From the NCBI GenBank assembly GCA_030599175.1, contig JAUVON010000091.1, positions 1-9,238 of the forward strand: a stretch of 9,238 bases of DNA, read 5' to 3'. Origin of the DNA: Desulfobulbaceae bacterium. GTDB lineage: Bacteria; Desulfobacterota; Desulfobulbia; Desulfobulbales; Desulfocapsaceae. The notes below the pieces were generated by a model. That model saw only the letters and a list, made by a program, of their open reading frames with translations. It searched no databases and was not told where the DNA came from. The position numbers were made by a program, and so were the translations under genes. Below, one piece after another: positions 1-6,889 of the stretch (position 1 is its first letter; the number at the start of each line of letters is the position of its first letter).

Positions 1-261
1 GACAATCAACCATATTTAAAAATCAGCCAGATAAGTCCTCATGGTAAAGCCGGTGAGGCCGGTCTGCTTGAGGGCGATATCCTTAAAACAATAAAAGGTT
101 TCCCTGTCACAGATATGGCTGATCTGCGGATAGCAATGATGGATGCCGGAGAAGGTGAAACAATTTTAGTCAAAGTTCTGCGCAATGACGGTAATTCACT
201 GGTGGAAAAAGAATTCCAGATTGAACTCAGCTCTTCCCGGCCAGCAATGATGCATCCCTGA
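1..261 (+). CDS. C-terminal part of a PDZ-domain protein (5' end outside window)
   Basis: The frame is open from base 1 to a TGA at 259-261, leaving 86 visible residues. They form most of a PDZ domain: a hydrophobic strand (YLKISQISP), the helix and turn GKAGEAGLLEGDIL, then IKGFPVTDMADLR and a last strand ending ILVKVLRNDG. The G-L-x-x-GD-I-L pattern is the typical carboxylate-binding half of bacterial PDZ domains. These occur at the C-terminus of envelope proteases (HtrA/DegP, RseP, CtpA types) and of some ChaN-like lipoproteins. No catalytic part is visible, so the parent family cannot be settled. The protein ends about 15 residues after the domain, so PDZ is its last domain. It is on the same strand as the isomerase gene downstream, but a hairpin and a fresh promoter lie between them. 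Confidence 0.75.
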   Translation, partial: DNQPYLKISQISPHGKAGEAGLLEGDILKTIKGFPVTDMADLRIAMMDAGEGETILVKVLRNDGNSLVEKEFQIELSSSRPAMMHP

Positions 262-277
262 TTATTACAGTTTTTCA

Positions 278-300
278 GGGGTAAAACACGAACCCCGTTT
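278..300 (+). terminator. weak intrinsic terminator after the PDZ gene
   Basis: GGGGT at 278-282 pairs with ACCCC at 292-296 around a 9-base loop, followed by GTTTCT. The stem is only 5 bp and the T tract is short, so termination may be partial. It lies 17 bases after the PDZ stop codon. Confidence 0.4.
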
Positions 301-315
301 CTAAAATTATAAAAA

Positions 316-343
316 TTGAGTATGAAGCACAAACCAATATAAA
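316..343 (+). promoter_or_regulatory. sigma-70-type promoter for the prolyl isomerase gene
   Basis: TTGAGT at 316-321 and TATAAA at 338-343 are separated by 16 bases, matching the -35 and -10 consensus at four and five of six positions. Transcription would begin near 350, giving a leader of about 50 bases before the ATG at 400. Confidence 0.5.
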
Positions 344-399
344 TGGTTCCGCCATAACAACAACTTTTCATGAACTAACCCTTTTCAAAAGGAGAATCG

Positions 400-1428
400 A
401 TGCATAGAATACTCGGTCTGTTTGGACTTGTTTTATTAATGTTAACTCTATCCGGAGAATCTGGAATGGCAAAATCAAAATTGAAAGATGGTCTCTACGT
501 AGTATTTGATACCTCCAAGGGTGATATCACCTGCTCCCTTGAATTTAAGAAAACCCCCCTCACTGTTGCTAACTTTGTCGGACTTGCAGAAGGAACCAAA
601 GACCTTGGCGGAGGGGCAAAAGATCAAAAGTTTTACGATGGTTTGAAATTTCACAGAGTCATCCCTGACTTTATGGTTCAGGGTGGTTGTCCACTCGGTA
701 CAGGTACCGGTGGTCCCGGTTATACCTTCCCGGATGAATTTGACCCGGAACTCAAACATTCCCGACCGGGTATCCTCTCCATGGCAAATTCCGGGCCGGG
801 TACAAATGGCAGCCAGTTCTTTATAACTCACGTCCCTACCCCATGGCTGGACGGTAAACATACCGTATTTGGAAATGTCGTTTCCGGCCAGGACGTGGTT
901 GATAAAATTGAAGGTGGTGACCTGCTCAACTCTGTTGAGATTATAAGGGTTGGAAGTGAAGCAAAAGCATTTGAAAGTGATCAGAAAGCATTTGATGCCC
1001 TTCTCGCAGGTTTCGAGGATAAAAATCGCGAAAAAGAGCTTGAAACAATGGAGGAGGCAATCCGCTTAATTGATGAGCGATGGCCTGATGCGATTACCAC
1101 TCCATCCGGTTTGAAATATGTAGTCGAAAAAGAAGGTGAAGGAGAGGCAACTCCTAAGGCCGGTCAGGTGGTAACTGTTCACTACACAGGTAAGTTAATC
1201 GACGGCAAGAAATTTGACAGCTCCTATGACCGCAAGCAGCCAATCGATTTTCCAGTTGGCAAAGGACAGGTTATCAAAGGCTGGGATGAAGCTCTTCTGG
1301 GCATGAAAAAGGGCGAAAAGCGGGTTCTTATTATTCCCTCCGACCTTGGATACGGATCGGCAGGGCGTGGCCCCATCCCGCCCAATGCAACCATGATATT
1401 TGACGTTGAACTGCTCAATTTTCAGTAA
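400..1428 (+). CDS. dual-domain peptidyl-prolyl cis-trans isomerase (cyclophilin-FKBP fusion), probably exported
   Basis: The 342-residue protein joins two unrelated prolyl isomerase families, enzymes that speed cis-trans isomerisation of X-Pro bonds during protein folding. Residues 1-22 look like a signal peptide: a short basic start, then the hydrophobic run [14 protein letters not shown]. The cyclophilin domain spans about 31-185, with [13 protein letters not shown] (84-96) carrying the catalytic Arg86 and Gln94, and [20 protein letters not shown] (137-156). A charged helical linker (about 188-235) leads to an FKBP domain (about 250-342) with [19 protein letters not shown] and [15 protein letters not shown]. 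Both active-site cores look intact. The ATG at 400 has AGGAG five bases upstream. A second ATG at 466, also preceded by GGAG (454-457), would yield a leaderless 320-residue form. The cyclophilin-first order is known from a few bacterial and protist dual-family immunophilins. The gene converges on trpS across a shared terminator. Confidence 0.93.
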   Translation: MHRILGLFGLVLLMLTLSGESGMAKSKLKDGLYVVFDTSKGDITCSLEFKKTPLTVANFVGLAEGTKDLGGGAKDQKFYDGLKFHRVIPDFMVQGGCPLGTGTGGPGYTFPDEFDPELKHSRPGILSMANSGPGTNGSQFFITHVPTPWLDGKHTVFGNVVSGQDVVDKIEGGDLLNSVEIIRVGSEAKAFESDQKAFDALLAGFEDKNREKELETMEEAIRLIDERWPDAITTPSGLKYVVEKEGEGEATPKAGQVVTVHYTGKLIDGKKFDSSYDRKQPIDFPVGKGQVIKGWDEALLGMKKGEKRVLIIPSDLGYGSAGRGPIPPNATMIFDVELLNFQ

Positions 1429-1453
1429 AACAAATCGTCAATAGCAACAATAA

Positions 1454-1485
1454 AAGGGATCACTCCAACTTAGGCGTGATCCCTT
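1454..1485. terminator. shared bidirectional terminator between the isomerase gene and trpS
   Basis: AAGGGATCAC (1454-1463) and GTGATCCCTT (1476-1485) form a perfect 10-bp stem with a 12-base loop, in which CC/GG can pair further. On the - strand the stem is followed by TTTTATTG, so it is a good terminator for trpS. On the + strand only TTAATACTT follows, so it is weaker for the isomerase gene. The right arm overlaps the trpS stop codon (1484-1486), so the hairpin begins inside that codon. Confidence 0.8.
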
Positions 1486-2449
1486 AATACTTCAAACCAA
1501 CTCTATCACGCACAAGATCTAATGTAACAACTGCCTTCCCACGTGCTTTTTCAGCTCCCTTTGCAAGAATAGCACGTAACATTTCAGGATCAGCCAAAAA
1601 CTCCGCCTTTTTCCGACGGGCCTCCCCGAACTTATCATTAAGAAGATCAAGGAGCTCCAGCTTCAGATAGCCGTATGCAGCCCCACCATTAACATAGAGT
1701 GCGTTGATCTCTTTCATCCTCGCAGGCACCGCAAACAATTCCATAATCTTATAAAGGTTACAGTTGTCTGGATCTTTCGGATCTTCGACTGGAGTAGCGT
1801 CGGTTTCAATAGACATAACCGTCTTCTTTAGCTGTTTACCCTCAAGGAAAATCGGAATAGTGTTACCATAGGATTTTGACATTTTCTGTCCATCCAATCC
1901 TGGAACAGTTGCAGTCTGCTTACTGATGGCCGGTTCCGGCACAACAAAGGTCTGACCATACTCATTATTAAATTTCTGGGCTAAATCCCGGGCAACTTCC
2001 AGATGCTGTTTCTGATCCTTCCCCACCGGTACCTGTTCCGCCTGATAAAGAAGAATATCCGCAGCCATCAGCACAGGATATGAAAAAAGACCATGGTTTG
2101 CGGCAATACCTTTGGCAACCTTATCCTTATAGGAATGACATCGCTCAATAAGCCCCATCGGGGCAAGAGTGGAGAGAATCCAGGTCAGTTCACACACTTC
2201 AGGAACATCTGACTGAACCCAGAAAATACACTTATCCGGATCAAGGCCCAGTGCGAGAAAATCCGCTGCGGCCTCAAGGGTTCCCTGTGCGAGACGATCG
2301 CGGTTGCGAACTGAAGTTAAAGCATGTAAATCAACAATAAAGACATAGAGTTCCGAATCTTCCATCCGGGAGATCATGGTCTGCATCATGCCGAAGTAAT
2401 TGCCAATATGGAGCTGGCCCGAAGGCTGTATTCCCGATAGGATTTTCAT
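1484..2449 (-). CDS. trpS: tryptophanyl-tRNA synthetase
   Basis: A 321-residue class Ic aminoacyl-tRNA synthetase that activates tryptophan with ATP and charges tRNA-Trp in the cytosol. The HIGH-type signature sits in PSGQLHIGNYFG (9-20, with H14-I-G-N17) and the KMSKS loop is exact in GQKMSKSYGN (187-196). The segment ANHGLFSYPVLMAADILLYQ (117-136) and VPVGKDQKQHLE are typical of bacterial TrpRS, and the length is close to the usual 325-340. The ATG at 2449 begins the conserved MKILSGIQPSG start, so it is secure. Yet no Shine-Dalgarno match stands upstream, where the bases are A/T-rich (TTAATTGTT). I see no confident promoter in 2450-2537. The dnaK terminator upstream suggests separate transcription or low-level readthrough. 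No Trp-rich leader peptide is evident. Confidence 0.96.
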   Translation of the reverse strand: MKILSGIQPSGQLHIGNYFGMMQTMISRMEDSELYVFIVDLHALTSVRNRDRLAQGTLEAAADFLALGLDPDKCIFWVQSDVPEVCELTWILSTLAPMGLIERCHSYKDKVAKGIAANHGLFSYPVLMAADILLYQAEQVPVGKDQKQHLEVARDLAQKFNNEYGQTFVVPEPAISKQTATVPGLDGQKMSKSYGNTIPIFLEGKQLKKTVMSIETDATPVEDPKDPDNCNLYKIMELFAVPARMKEINALYVNGGAAYGYLKLELLDLLNDKFGEARRKKAEFLADPEMLRAILAKGAEKARGKAVVTLDLVRDRVGLKY

Positions 2450-2537
2450 AACAATTAATTTGATATTGAATTAACTCGTGATGGTGCCGTAACAGCTTTC
2501 CAAAGCAGAGGGAAACCATACCGCATAAGTATAAAAA

Positions 2538-2569
2538 AAGGGAGTAAGAAAATTAATTCCTACTCCCTT
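2538..2569 (-). terminator. intrinsic terminator of dnaK
   Basis: On the - strand AAGGGAGTA (2569-2561) pairs with TACTCCCTT (2546-2538) in a perfect 9-bp stem. It is followed at once by a run of T residues (opposite A2533-A2539). It lies about 33 bases past the dnaK stop and insulates trpS from the chaperone transcript. Confidence 0.85.
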
Positions 2570-2602
2570 CAATATTACCATGTGTCAGTGGCTGCTGAAA
2601 TC

Positions 2603-4531
2603 CTACTTCACCTCTTCAAAATCGGCATCAACCACATCATCATCGTCATCTTTCTTTGGCTGCGCTCCGCCGTCTCCGGCCGCTCCACCGCCATCTCCTG
2701 GAGCTCCACCATCTGGATTATCTTTGGCAGCCTGGGCGTACATCAACTCCGCAAGCTTATGAGAGGCAGCAGTCAGTGCCTCAATAGCTGTTTTGATTGC
2801 TTCGGTATCTTCACCCTGCATTACCGATTTTACATTTTCAATCTCTTTTTCAACCGCCTGCTTTGTCTCATCATCAACCTTACCTTCAAGATCTTTCAGA
2901 CTCTTCTCACTCGCATGAACAAGTGCATCAGCAGAGTTACGGGTTTCTACAAGTTCTTTACGCTTTTTATCATCTTCGGCATGCAGTTCAGCATCTTTGG
3001 TCATTTTGTCGATCTCGTCTTCGGTCAAACCTGAAGATGCGGTGATCTGAATTGACTGCTCCTTACCGGTTCCCATGTCTTTAGCAGACACATTGAGAAT
3101 ACCGTTAGCATCCAGATCGAAGGTCACCTCGATTTGAGGTACACCTCGTGGTGCAGGTGGGATATTAGTCAACTCAAACCGGCCGATGGTCTTATTATCC
3201 TCGGCCATTTCACGCTCACCCTGCAGCACATGGATAGAAACCGCAGGCTGATTATCGGCAGCAGTTGAAAAGATCTGGCTTTTCTTGGTCGGCACCGTGG
3301 TATTCTTCTCAATCAGCTTGGTGGTTACTCCGCCAAGGGTTTCAATGCCAAGAGAGAGAGGTGTAACATCGAGCAGCAGGACATCTTTTACATCACCCTG
3401 CAATACACCGCCCTGAATAGCAGCTCCAATGGCAACCACCTCATCCGGATTCACACCCTTATGGGGATCCTTGCCGAATATTTCCTTTACCATCTCCTGC
3501 ACTCTCGGCATACGGGTCATGCCACCAACAAGGATAACCTCATCAATATCGGAAGCGTTCAAGCCAGCATCCTTGATGGCGGTTTTGCATGGTCCCACAG
3601 TACGTTCAATCAGGTCTCCCACCAGGCTCTCAAGCTTTGCCCGGCTCAACTTGATATTAAGATGCTTAGGTCCTGAGGCATCAGCAGTAATAAATGGCAG
3701 GTTGATATCAGTCTCTTTAGTGGTGGAGAGTTCCATCTTGGCCTTCTCCGCCTCTTCTTTCAACCGCTGGAGAGCCATCTTGTCGGCTTTGAGGTCAATC
3801 CCCTGCTCCCGCTTAAATTCATCGGCCAGCCAGTTGACAATCCTCATGTCAAAATCTTCACCACCGAGAAAAGTGTCACCGCTGGTGGATTTCACTTCAA
3901 ATACACCGTCACCGATTTCAAGAATAGATACATCAAAGGTACCGCCACCAAGATCAAATACCGCTATCTTTTCTTCTCCCTTCTTGTCAAGGCCGTAGGC
4001 AAGAGCAGCGGCAGTAGGCTCGTTGATAATTCTCTGTACATTAAGTCCGGCGATTTTCCCTGCGTCTTTGGTCGCCTGACGCTGGGAATCGTTAAAGTAC
4101 GCAGGCACAGTCACCACCGCATCGGTCACTTCCTCACCGAGATATTCTTCTGCGGTCAGCTTCATCTTGCCAAGAATCATGGCAGATATTTCCGCCGGTC
4201 GGTATTTCTTACCCTCAACCTCAACGGACACGCTGCCGTTGGTTCCTTCGACTATTGAAAACGGACTGACCTCGATCGATTTTTTTACCTCCGGGTCAGT
4301 AAACTTACGTCCTATAAGACGCTTAATTGCATAAAGTGTACGCACAGGATTGGTCACAGCCTGCCGTTTTGCAACCTGTCCTACCAGGCGCTCATCATTG
4401 TCCGCGAACGCAACAACCGAAGGGGTTGTTCTGTTGCCTTCAACATTGGTAATTACCTTTGGATCGCCCCCTTCCATGACTGCAACGCATGAGTTGGTGG
4501 TACCCAGGTCAATTCCGATAATCTTACCCAT
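2603..4531 (-). CDS. dnaK: chaperone DnaK (Hsp70)
   Basis: A full-length 642-residue Hsp70, the ATP-driven cytosolic chaperone that binds exposed hydrophobic segments and works with DnaJ and GrpE. The ATPase domain starts with [17 protein letters not shown] (6-22) and includes the phosphate loop [10 protein letters not shown] (191-200) and the motif [15 protein letters not shown] (331-345). The interdomain linker DVLLLD lies at 383-388, followed by the substrate-binding beta domain (about 390-505) and the helical lid. The tail is Gly-rich then Asp-rich and ends in the classical DADFEEVK, the conserved EEVD-like terminus of bacterial DnaK. AAGGAG at 4538-4543, six bases ahead of the ATG, fixes the start. 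The gene follows grpE by 167 bases and ends in a strong terminator. No dnaJ is next to it, so the J-protein must be encoded elsewhere. Confidence 0.98.
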   Translation of the reverse strand: MGKIIGIDLGTTNSCVAVMEGGDPKVITNVEGNRTTPSVVAFADNDERLVGQVAKRQAVTNPVRTLYAIKRLIGRKFTDPEVKKSIEVSPFSIVEGTNGSVSVEVEGKKYRPAEISAMILGKMKLTAEEYLGEEVTDAVVTVPAYFNDSQRQATKDAGKIAGLNVQRIINEPTAAALAYGLDKKGEEKIAVFDLGGGTFDVSILEIGDGVFEVKSTSGDTFLGGEDFDMRIVNWLADEFKREQGIDLKADKMALQRLKEEAEKAKMELSTTKETDINLPFITADASGPKHLNIKLSRAKLESLVGDLIERTVGPCKTAIKDAGLNASDIDEVILVGGMTRMPRVQEMVKEIFGKDPHKGVNPDEVVAIGAAIQGGVLQGDVKDVLLLDVTPLSLGIETLGGVTTKLIEKNTTVPTKKSQIFSTAADNQPAVSIHVLQGEREMAEDNKTIGRFELTNIPPAPRGVPQIEVTFDLDANGILNVSAKDMGTGKEQSIQITASSGLTEDEIDKMTKDAELHAEDDKKRKELVETRNSADALVHASEKSLKDLEGKVDDETKQAVEKEIENVKSVMQGEDTEAIKTAIEALTAASHKLAELMYAQAAKDNPDGGAPGDGGGAAGDGGAQPKKDDDDDVVDADFEEVK

Positions 4532-4537
4532 CTTCTT

Positions 4538-4568
4538 CTCCTTAAAATTCCGGCGGATTATTCATCCG
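4538..4568 (-). promoter_or_regulatory. dnaK ribosome site with a small hairpin just upstream
   Basis: AAGGAG (4543-4538) is the dnaK ribosome binding site. Ten bases upstream, CGGAT (4568-4564) and ATCCG (4558-4554) form a 5-bp stem with a 5-base loop. The hairpin does not cover the ribosome site, and I see no complementary strand that would make a classical RNA thermometer. Confidence 0.4.
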
Positions 4569-4585
4569 TCCATGACTCCTCAAAG

Positions 4586-4636
4586 TTAGTTAATTGCTCT
4601 ATCCATGATAGCGGCAACCTCTTCTAAAGTTGTCAT
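4586..4636 (-). CDS. possible 16-residue peptide between grpE and dnaK, doubtful
   Basis: ATG at 4636 opens the frame MTTLEEVAAIMDRAIN, ending at TAA (4588-4586). AAAGG lies only three bases before the ATG, closer than usual. It sits on the grpE-dnaK transcript and could be a leader peptide, but its length is within chance expectation. Confidence 0.12.
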   Translation of the reverse strand: MTTLEEVAAIMDRAIN

Positions 4637-4647
4637 CTTCCTTTATT

Positions 4648-4653
4648 TGTCAA
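4648..4653 (-). promoter_or_regulatory. possible -35 element of a dnaK-proximal promoter
   Basis: A perfect TTGACA (4653-4648) stands within CCCTTGACA about 115 bases before dnaK, echoing the CTCTTGACA upstream of grpE. No convincing -10 hexamer follows at 16-18 bases (TTTAGA at 19 bases is the best). It may be a weak internal promoter or chance. Confidence 0.25.
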
Positions 4654-4698
4654 GGGATTCCATGTTCTTTTTAAGCAATCATTTCCCCTTGCACAGGT

Positions 4699-5304
4699 CT
4701 AAGCATTTCCCGAAGACACTATCACTTTTGCAGCACGCAACAGCCTGTCTTTATAGTAGTATCCTTTTTCAAACTCATTTAAGACATGGTTTGCCGGAAC
4801 TGTATCACTGGCTTCCATTGTCAGTGCTTCATGATGTTTTGGATCGAACGGCTCACCAACACTTTCAATGGATTTCACTTCGAACTTTTCAAGTGTGGCA
4901 GCAAGGTTTTTTAAAGTCAGCTTTACACCTTCAACAAATGAGTCCAGGTTTTTTCCGGCACTCTCACCGCCAGCTTCTCCCTGGTCAATGGCCCTCTCAA
5001 GATTATCAACAACAGGAAGCATCTCCCTTAAAATTTGTTCACCGGCATATTTCAAGCTGGCTGAACGTTCCCGTGCCATACGTTTTTTAAAATTCTCATT
5101 TTCAGCTGCCGCACGTAACATCTTGTCACGGAGGTCAGCTATCTCTTCGAGGGCCTGGACAAGTGCCTTTTCCGGATCCCATACCTCCTCCACTGAAGGA
5201 GCCTCATCTTCACCTATTCCCTGTTCACTCTCTGAGGATGCATTACCTTCTTTTACAATCCCAACTTCCTCATGTAATTCTTCGCTTTTATTCTCTTTAC
5301 TCAC
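4699..5304 (-). CDS. grpE: nucleotide exchange factor GrpE
   Basis: GrpE is the homodimeric exchange factor that releases ADP from DnaK. The N-terminal 50 residues are acidic and probably disordered. A long coiled-coil helix follows (about 44-108), with LRAAAENENFKKRMARE (63-79) and LPVVDNLERAID (96-107), the family's diagnostic segments. The C-terminal beta domain holds GEPFDPKHHEA (150-160) and VLNEFEKGYYYKDRLLRAAKV (174-194). I choose the GTG at 5304 as start, giving 201 residues, because AAGGGAGG stands five bases before it. An in-frame TTG at 5325 would add seven residues and place that ribosome site inside the coding region. A sigma-70-like promoter lies upstream, and dnaK follows 167 bases downstream. 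hrcA, often upstream of grpE in related bacteria, is absent. Confidence 0.96.
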   Translation of the reverse strand: MSKENKSEELHEEVGIVKEGNASSESEQGIGEDEAPSVEEVWDPEKALVQALEEIADLRDKMLRAAAENENFKKRMARERSASLKYAGEQILREMLPVVDNLERAIDQGEAGGESAGKNLDSFVEGVKLTLKNLAATLEKFEVKSIESVGEPFDPKHHEALTMEASDTVPANHVLNEFEKGYYYKDRLLRAAKVIVSSGNA

Positions 5305-5309
5305 CGATT

Positions 5310-5317
5310 CCTCCCTT
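5310..5317 (-). promoter_or_regulatory. ribosome binding site that decides the grpE start
   Basis: AAGGGAGG (5317-5310) is five bases from the GTG at 5304. It supports GTG, not the upstream TTG at 5325, as the true start. Confidence 0.75.
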
Positions 5318-5365
5318 CTCTGCAATTTTCTCTGGCGGTATCATTTCATTTCTGAATCTGTCGCA

Positions 5366-5394
5366 ACAATAAGTAGCCGGTTTTTTCCTGTCAA
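5366..5394 (-). promoter_or_regulatory. promoter of grpE-dnaK
   Basis: A perfect -35 TTGACA (5394-5389) and a -10-like TATTGT (5371-5366) are separated by exactly 17 bases. Transcription would start near 5359 with a leader of about 55 bases. The -35 context CTTGACA resembles a heat-shock sigma-32 -35, but no CCCCAT-type -10 follows, so a housekeeping-type promoter is the simpler reading. No CIRCE repeat is present in 5305-5542. Confidence 0.55.
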
Positions 5395-5411
5395 GAGAGG
5401 GGGAATCAAAA

Positions 5412-5427
5412 TCGGGAAATTTCCCGA
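5412..5427. promoter_or_regulatory. perfect 16-bp palindrome upstream of the grpE promoter (candidate operator)
   Basis: TCGGGAAATTTCCCGA is identical on both strands, with no spacer. It ends 18 bases upstream of the grpE -35 element, a position suited to an activator or a dimeric repressor. It lacks a T tract on either side and has no loop, so it is a poor terminator. Which protein binds it, if any, is unknown. Confidence 0.45.
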
Positions 5428-5440
5428 GGGGAGAAATACA

Positions 5441-5509
5441 ATGGCTAAAATACTATTGTTACCAGGATATTATATTATCAGACCAGAAGCATCAGCTGTT
5501 CCCGGTTGA
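5441..5509 (+). CDS. possible 22-residue small protein or leader peptide, unrecognised
   Basis: The frame begins MAKILLLPGYY and ends at the TGA at 5507-5509. GGGGAG (5428-5433) lies seven bases before the ATG, good spacing for translation. The N-terminal half is hydrophobic. It runs divergently from grpE and begins 13 bases past the 16-bp palindrome. I see no clear + strand promoter for it, and the same frame stays open upstream through grpE antisense sequence, so it may be accidental. No function is proposed. Confidence 0.2.
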   Translation: MAKILLLPGYYIIRPEASAVPG

Positions 5510-5542
5510 CAAAAAGATGGTATGGCCGAAAGTGAGGGAAGC

Positions 5543-6847
5543 TCAGCTGTTGAGATAGGATTCAATTGCGACTGCGACAGTGGAAAAGATTTTTTCAAAC
5601 TCTTCTTCATCCGTCTCCAGCAGGGTGATACGAAAACCGTTGATCATTGTAGCAAAGGAGGTAAGTGGAACAACACATACTCCTGTTGCTCCCAGGAGAT
5701 AGTAGACAAAACGTTTATCAAGTGCTGTGTCCTCAGGAGCAACCAATTCTTCTATCATTCCTTTTACTTCTTTATTATCAATTGGCAGCACCTGAGAAGT
5801 GTTGAGAATACCCTCTTCAAAACAGACACTCATATAAAAAGCCCCATTTGTTCTGTTGACCAGAACACCCTTCACATTTTTCAGACATTCATAGGCAATG
5901 TTCGAGAACTTCTCATACCTCTTTACCCTCTTCAACAGATAATCAGTATATTCAGGGTGGGTTACAATCATTGGGTAAACTGTTTGCGGCAGTGTAGTTG
6001 AACAGACCTCCACCATTTTAGAGTTGAGAATCGAATCTAAATATTTTGAAAACATGGGATCTTTATCCCTGTTGTATATCTCAATCCATCCGCACCGGGC
6101 ACCAGGCCAGGGCATTTCTTTGGAAATGCCGCGCATGGCAATTGCAGGTACATCACCGATCACCTCTGCCAGGGTCGCAGTTTTAGTCCCGTTGTAATAA
6201 ATATGCTGATACACTTCGTCGCAAATAAGAAAAAGATCATATCTGCGGGCGATCTCCACTATCGCCTCTAAAATCTCCTGGGGGTAAACAGCACCTGTCG
6301 GGTTATCTGGATTTATAATCAAAATTCCCGCAACAGCCGGATTATATTTGACACATTTTTCTATGTCGTCAAGATCCGGATACCAATGATTATTGGGATC
6401 GAGGATATAAGTCAGGGGGCTGTGACCGGCATGAGCCGCTTCAGCAGAAGAATGAGTGGAATAGCTTGGCGTAGGGACAAGAACCCTGGCTGTACGTTTT
6501 AGAAATCCAAATATTTTGGAGATGGCATCACCCAGGCCGTTAAAAAAAATAATGTCTTCGGCATCAATTTGTACTTTGCCCAATTTATTTGTCTGATCAG
6601 CAATAAATTCACGGGTGGTAAGAACTCCCTTAGTCGAAGAGTAACCGTATGTATGATCCTGACGCACGGCATCGACCACAATCTCCTTCATCCAATCCGG
6701 AACTTTCTCACCCTTTGCAATGGGATCACCTATATTTTCCCAATTTGTTTTCAACCCGAGCTTTTGCAATTTTTCACCGACATTGACTATATTTCTAATC
6801 TCATATGTCAATTCTCCAGCCCCGATATGAACAATATTTGTCCTCAT
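5543..6847 (-). CDS. pyridoxal-phosphate-dependent aminotransferase, class I/II (fold type I)
   Basis: A complete 434-residue enzyme expected to transfer an amino group between an amino acid and a 2-oxo acid in the cytosol. Key residues are visible: Asn182 in INPDNPTG (178-185), Asp210 and Tyr213 in ICDEVYQHI (208-216), the Schiff-base Lys243 in GISKEMPWPGARCGW (240-254), and the substrate carboxylate Arg406 in GFRITLLE. The stretch SKEMPWPGARCGW differs from the usual SK-x5-PG-x-R-x-GW wording, placing the protein in a distinct subgroup whose substrate I cannot name. Alanine- or aromatic-type activity is possible. The start ATG has AAGGAG (6862-6857) nine bases upstream. The long inverted-repeat element 6890-7032 occupies its 5' flank, and no strong terminator is seen before grpE. 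Confidence 0.9.
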   Translation of the reverse strand: MRTNIVHIGAGELTYEIRNIVNVGEKLQKLGLKTNWENIGDPIAKGEKVPDWMKEIVVDAVRQDHTYGYSSTKGVLTTREFIADQTNKLGKVQIDAEDIIFFNGLGDAISKIFGFLKRTARVLVPTPSYSTHSSAEAAHAGHSPLTYILDPNNHWYPDLDDIEKCVKYNPAVAGILIINPDNPTGAVYPQEILEAIVEIARRYDLFLICDEVYQHIYYNGTKTATLAEVIGDVPAIAMRGISKEMPWPGARCGWIEIYNRDKDPMFSKYLDSILNSKMVEVCSTTLPQTVYPMIVTHPEYTDYLLKRVKRYEKFSNIAYECLKNVKGVLVNRTNGAFYMSVCFEEGILNTSQVLPIDNKEVKGMIEELVAPEDTALDKRFVYYLLGATGVCVVPLTSFATMINGFRITLLETDEEEFEKIFSTVAVAIESYLNS

Positions 6848-6889
6848 AAAACTTCACTCCTTACATGCATATCAACTGTCCTTTGTTTA

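Noticed and set aside
39..371. 110-codon - strand frame over the PDZ coding sequence and spacer
   Set aside because: It opposes a recognisable PDZ domain and has no protein family features.
3429..3998. 189-codon + strand frame opposite dnaK
   Set aside because: Antisense shadow of the conserved dnaK ATPase-domain coding sequence; no ribosome site or domain.
4651..4691. CAAGGG/CCCTTG inverted repeat between grpE and dnaK
   Set aside because: Only 6 bp around a 29-base loop and no T tract follows; chance is sufficient.
4868..5509. 213-codon + strand frame opposite grpE
   Set aside because: It is antisense to a clear grpE, Ser-rich in a way typical of shadow frames, and starts inside the gene. 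Only its last 22 codons have a ribosome site, so only those are listed separately.
5507..5512. + strand TTGACA as promoter for something reading rightward
   Set aside because: The box at 5506-5511 has no -10 partner at 16-18 bases, and no + strand gene follows before the aminotransferase coding region.
5305..5542. CIRCE heat-shock operator upstream of grpE
   Set aside because: The TTAGCACTC/GAGTGCTAA half-sites are absent; the 16-bp palindrome has a different sequence and no 9-bp spacer.
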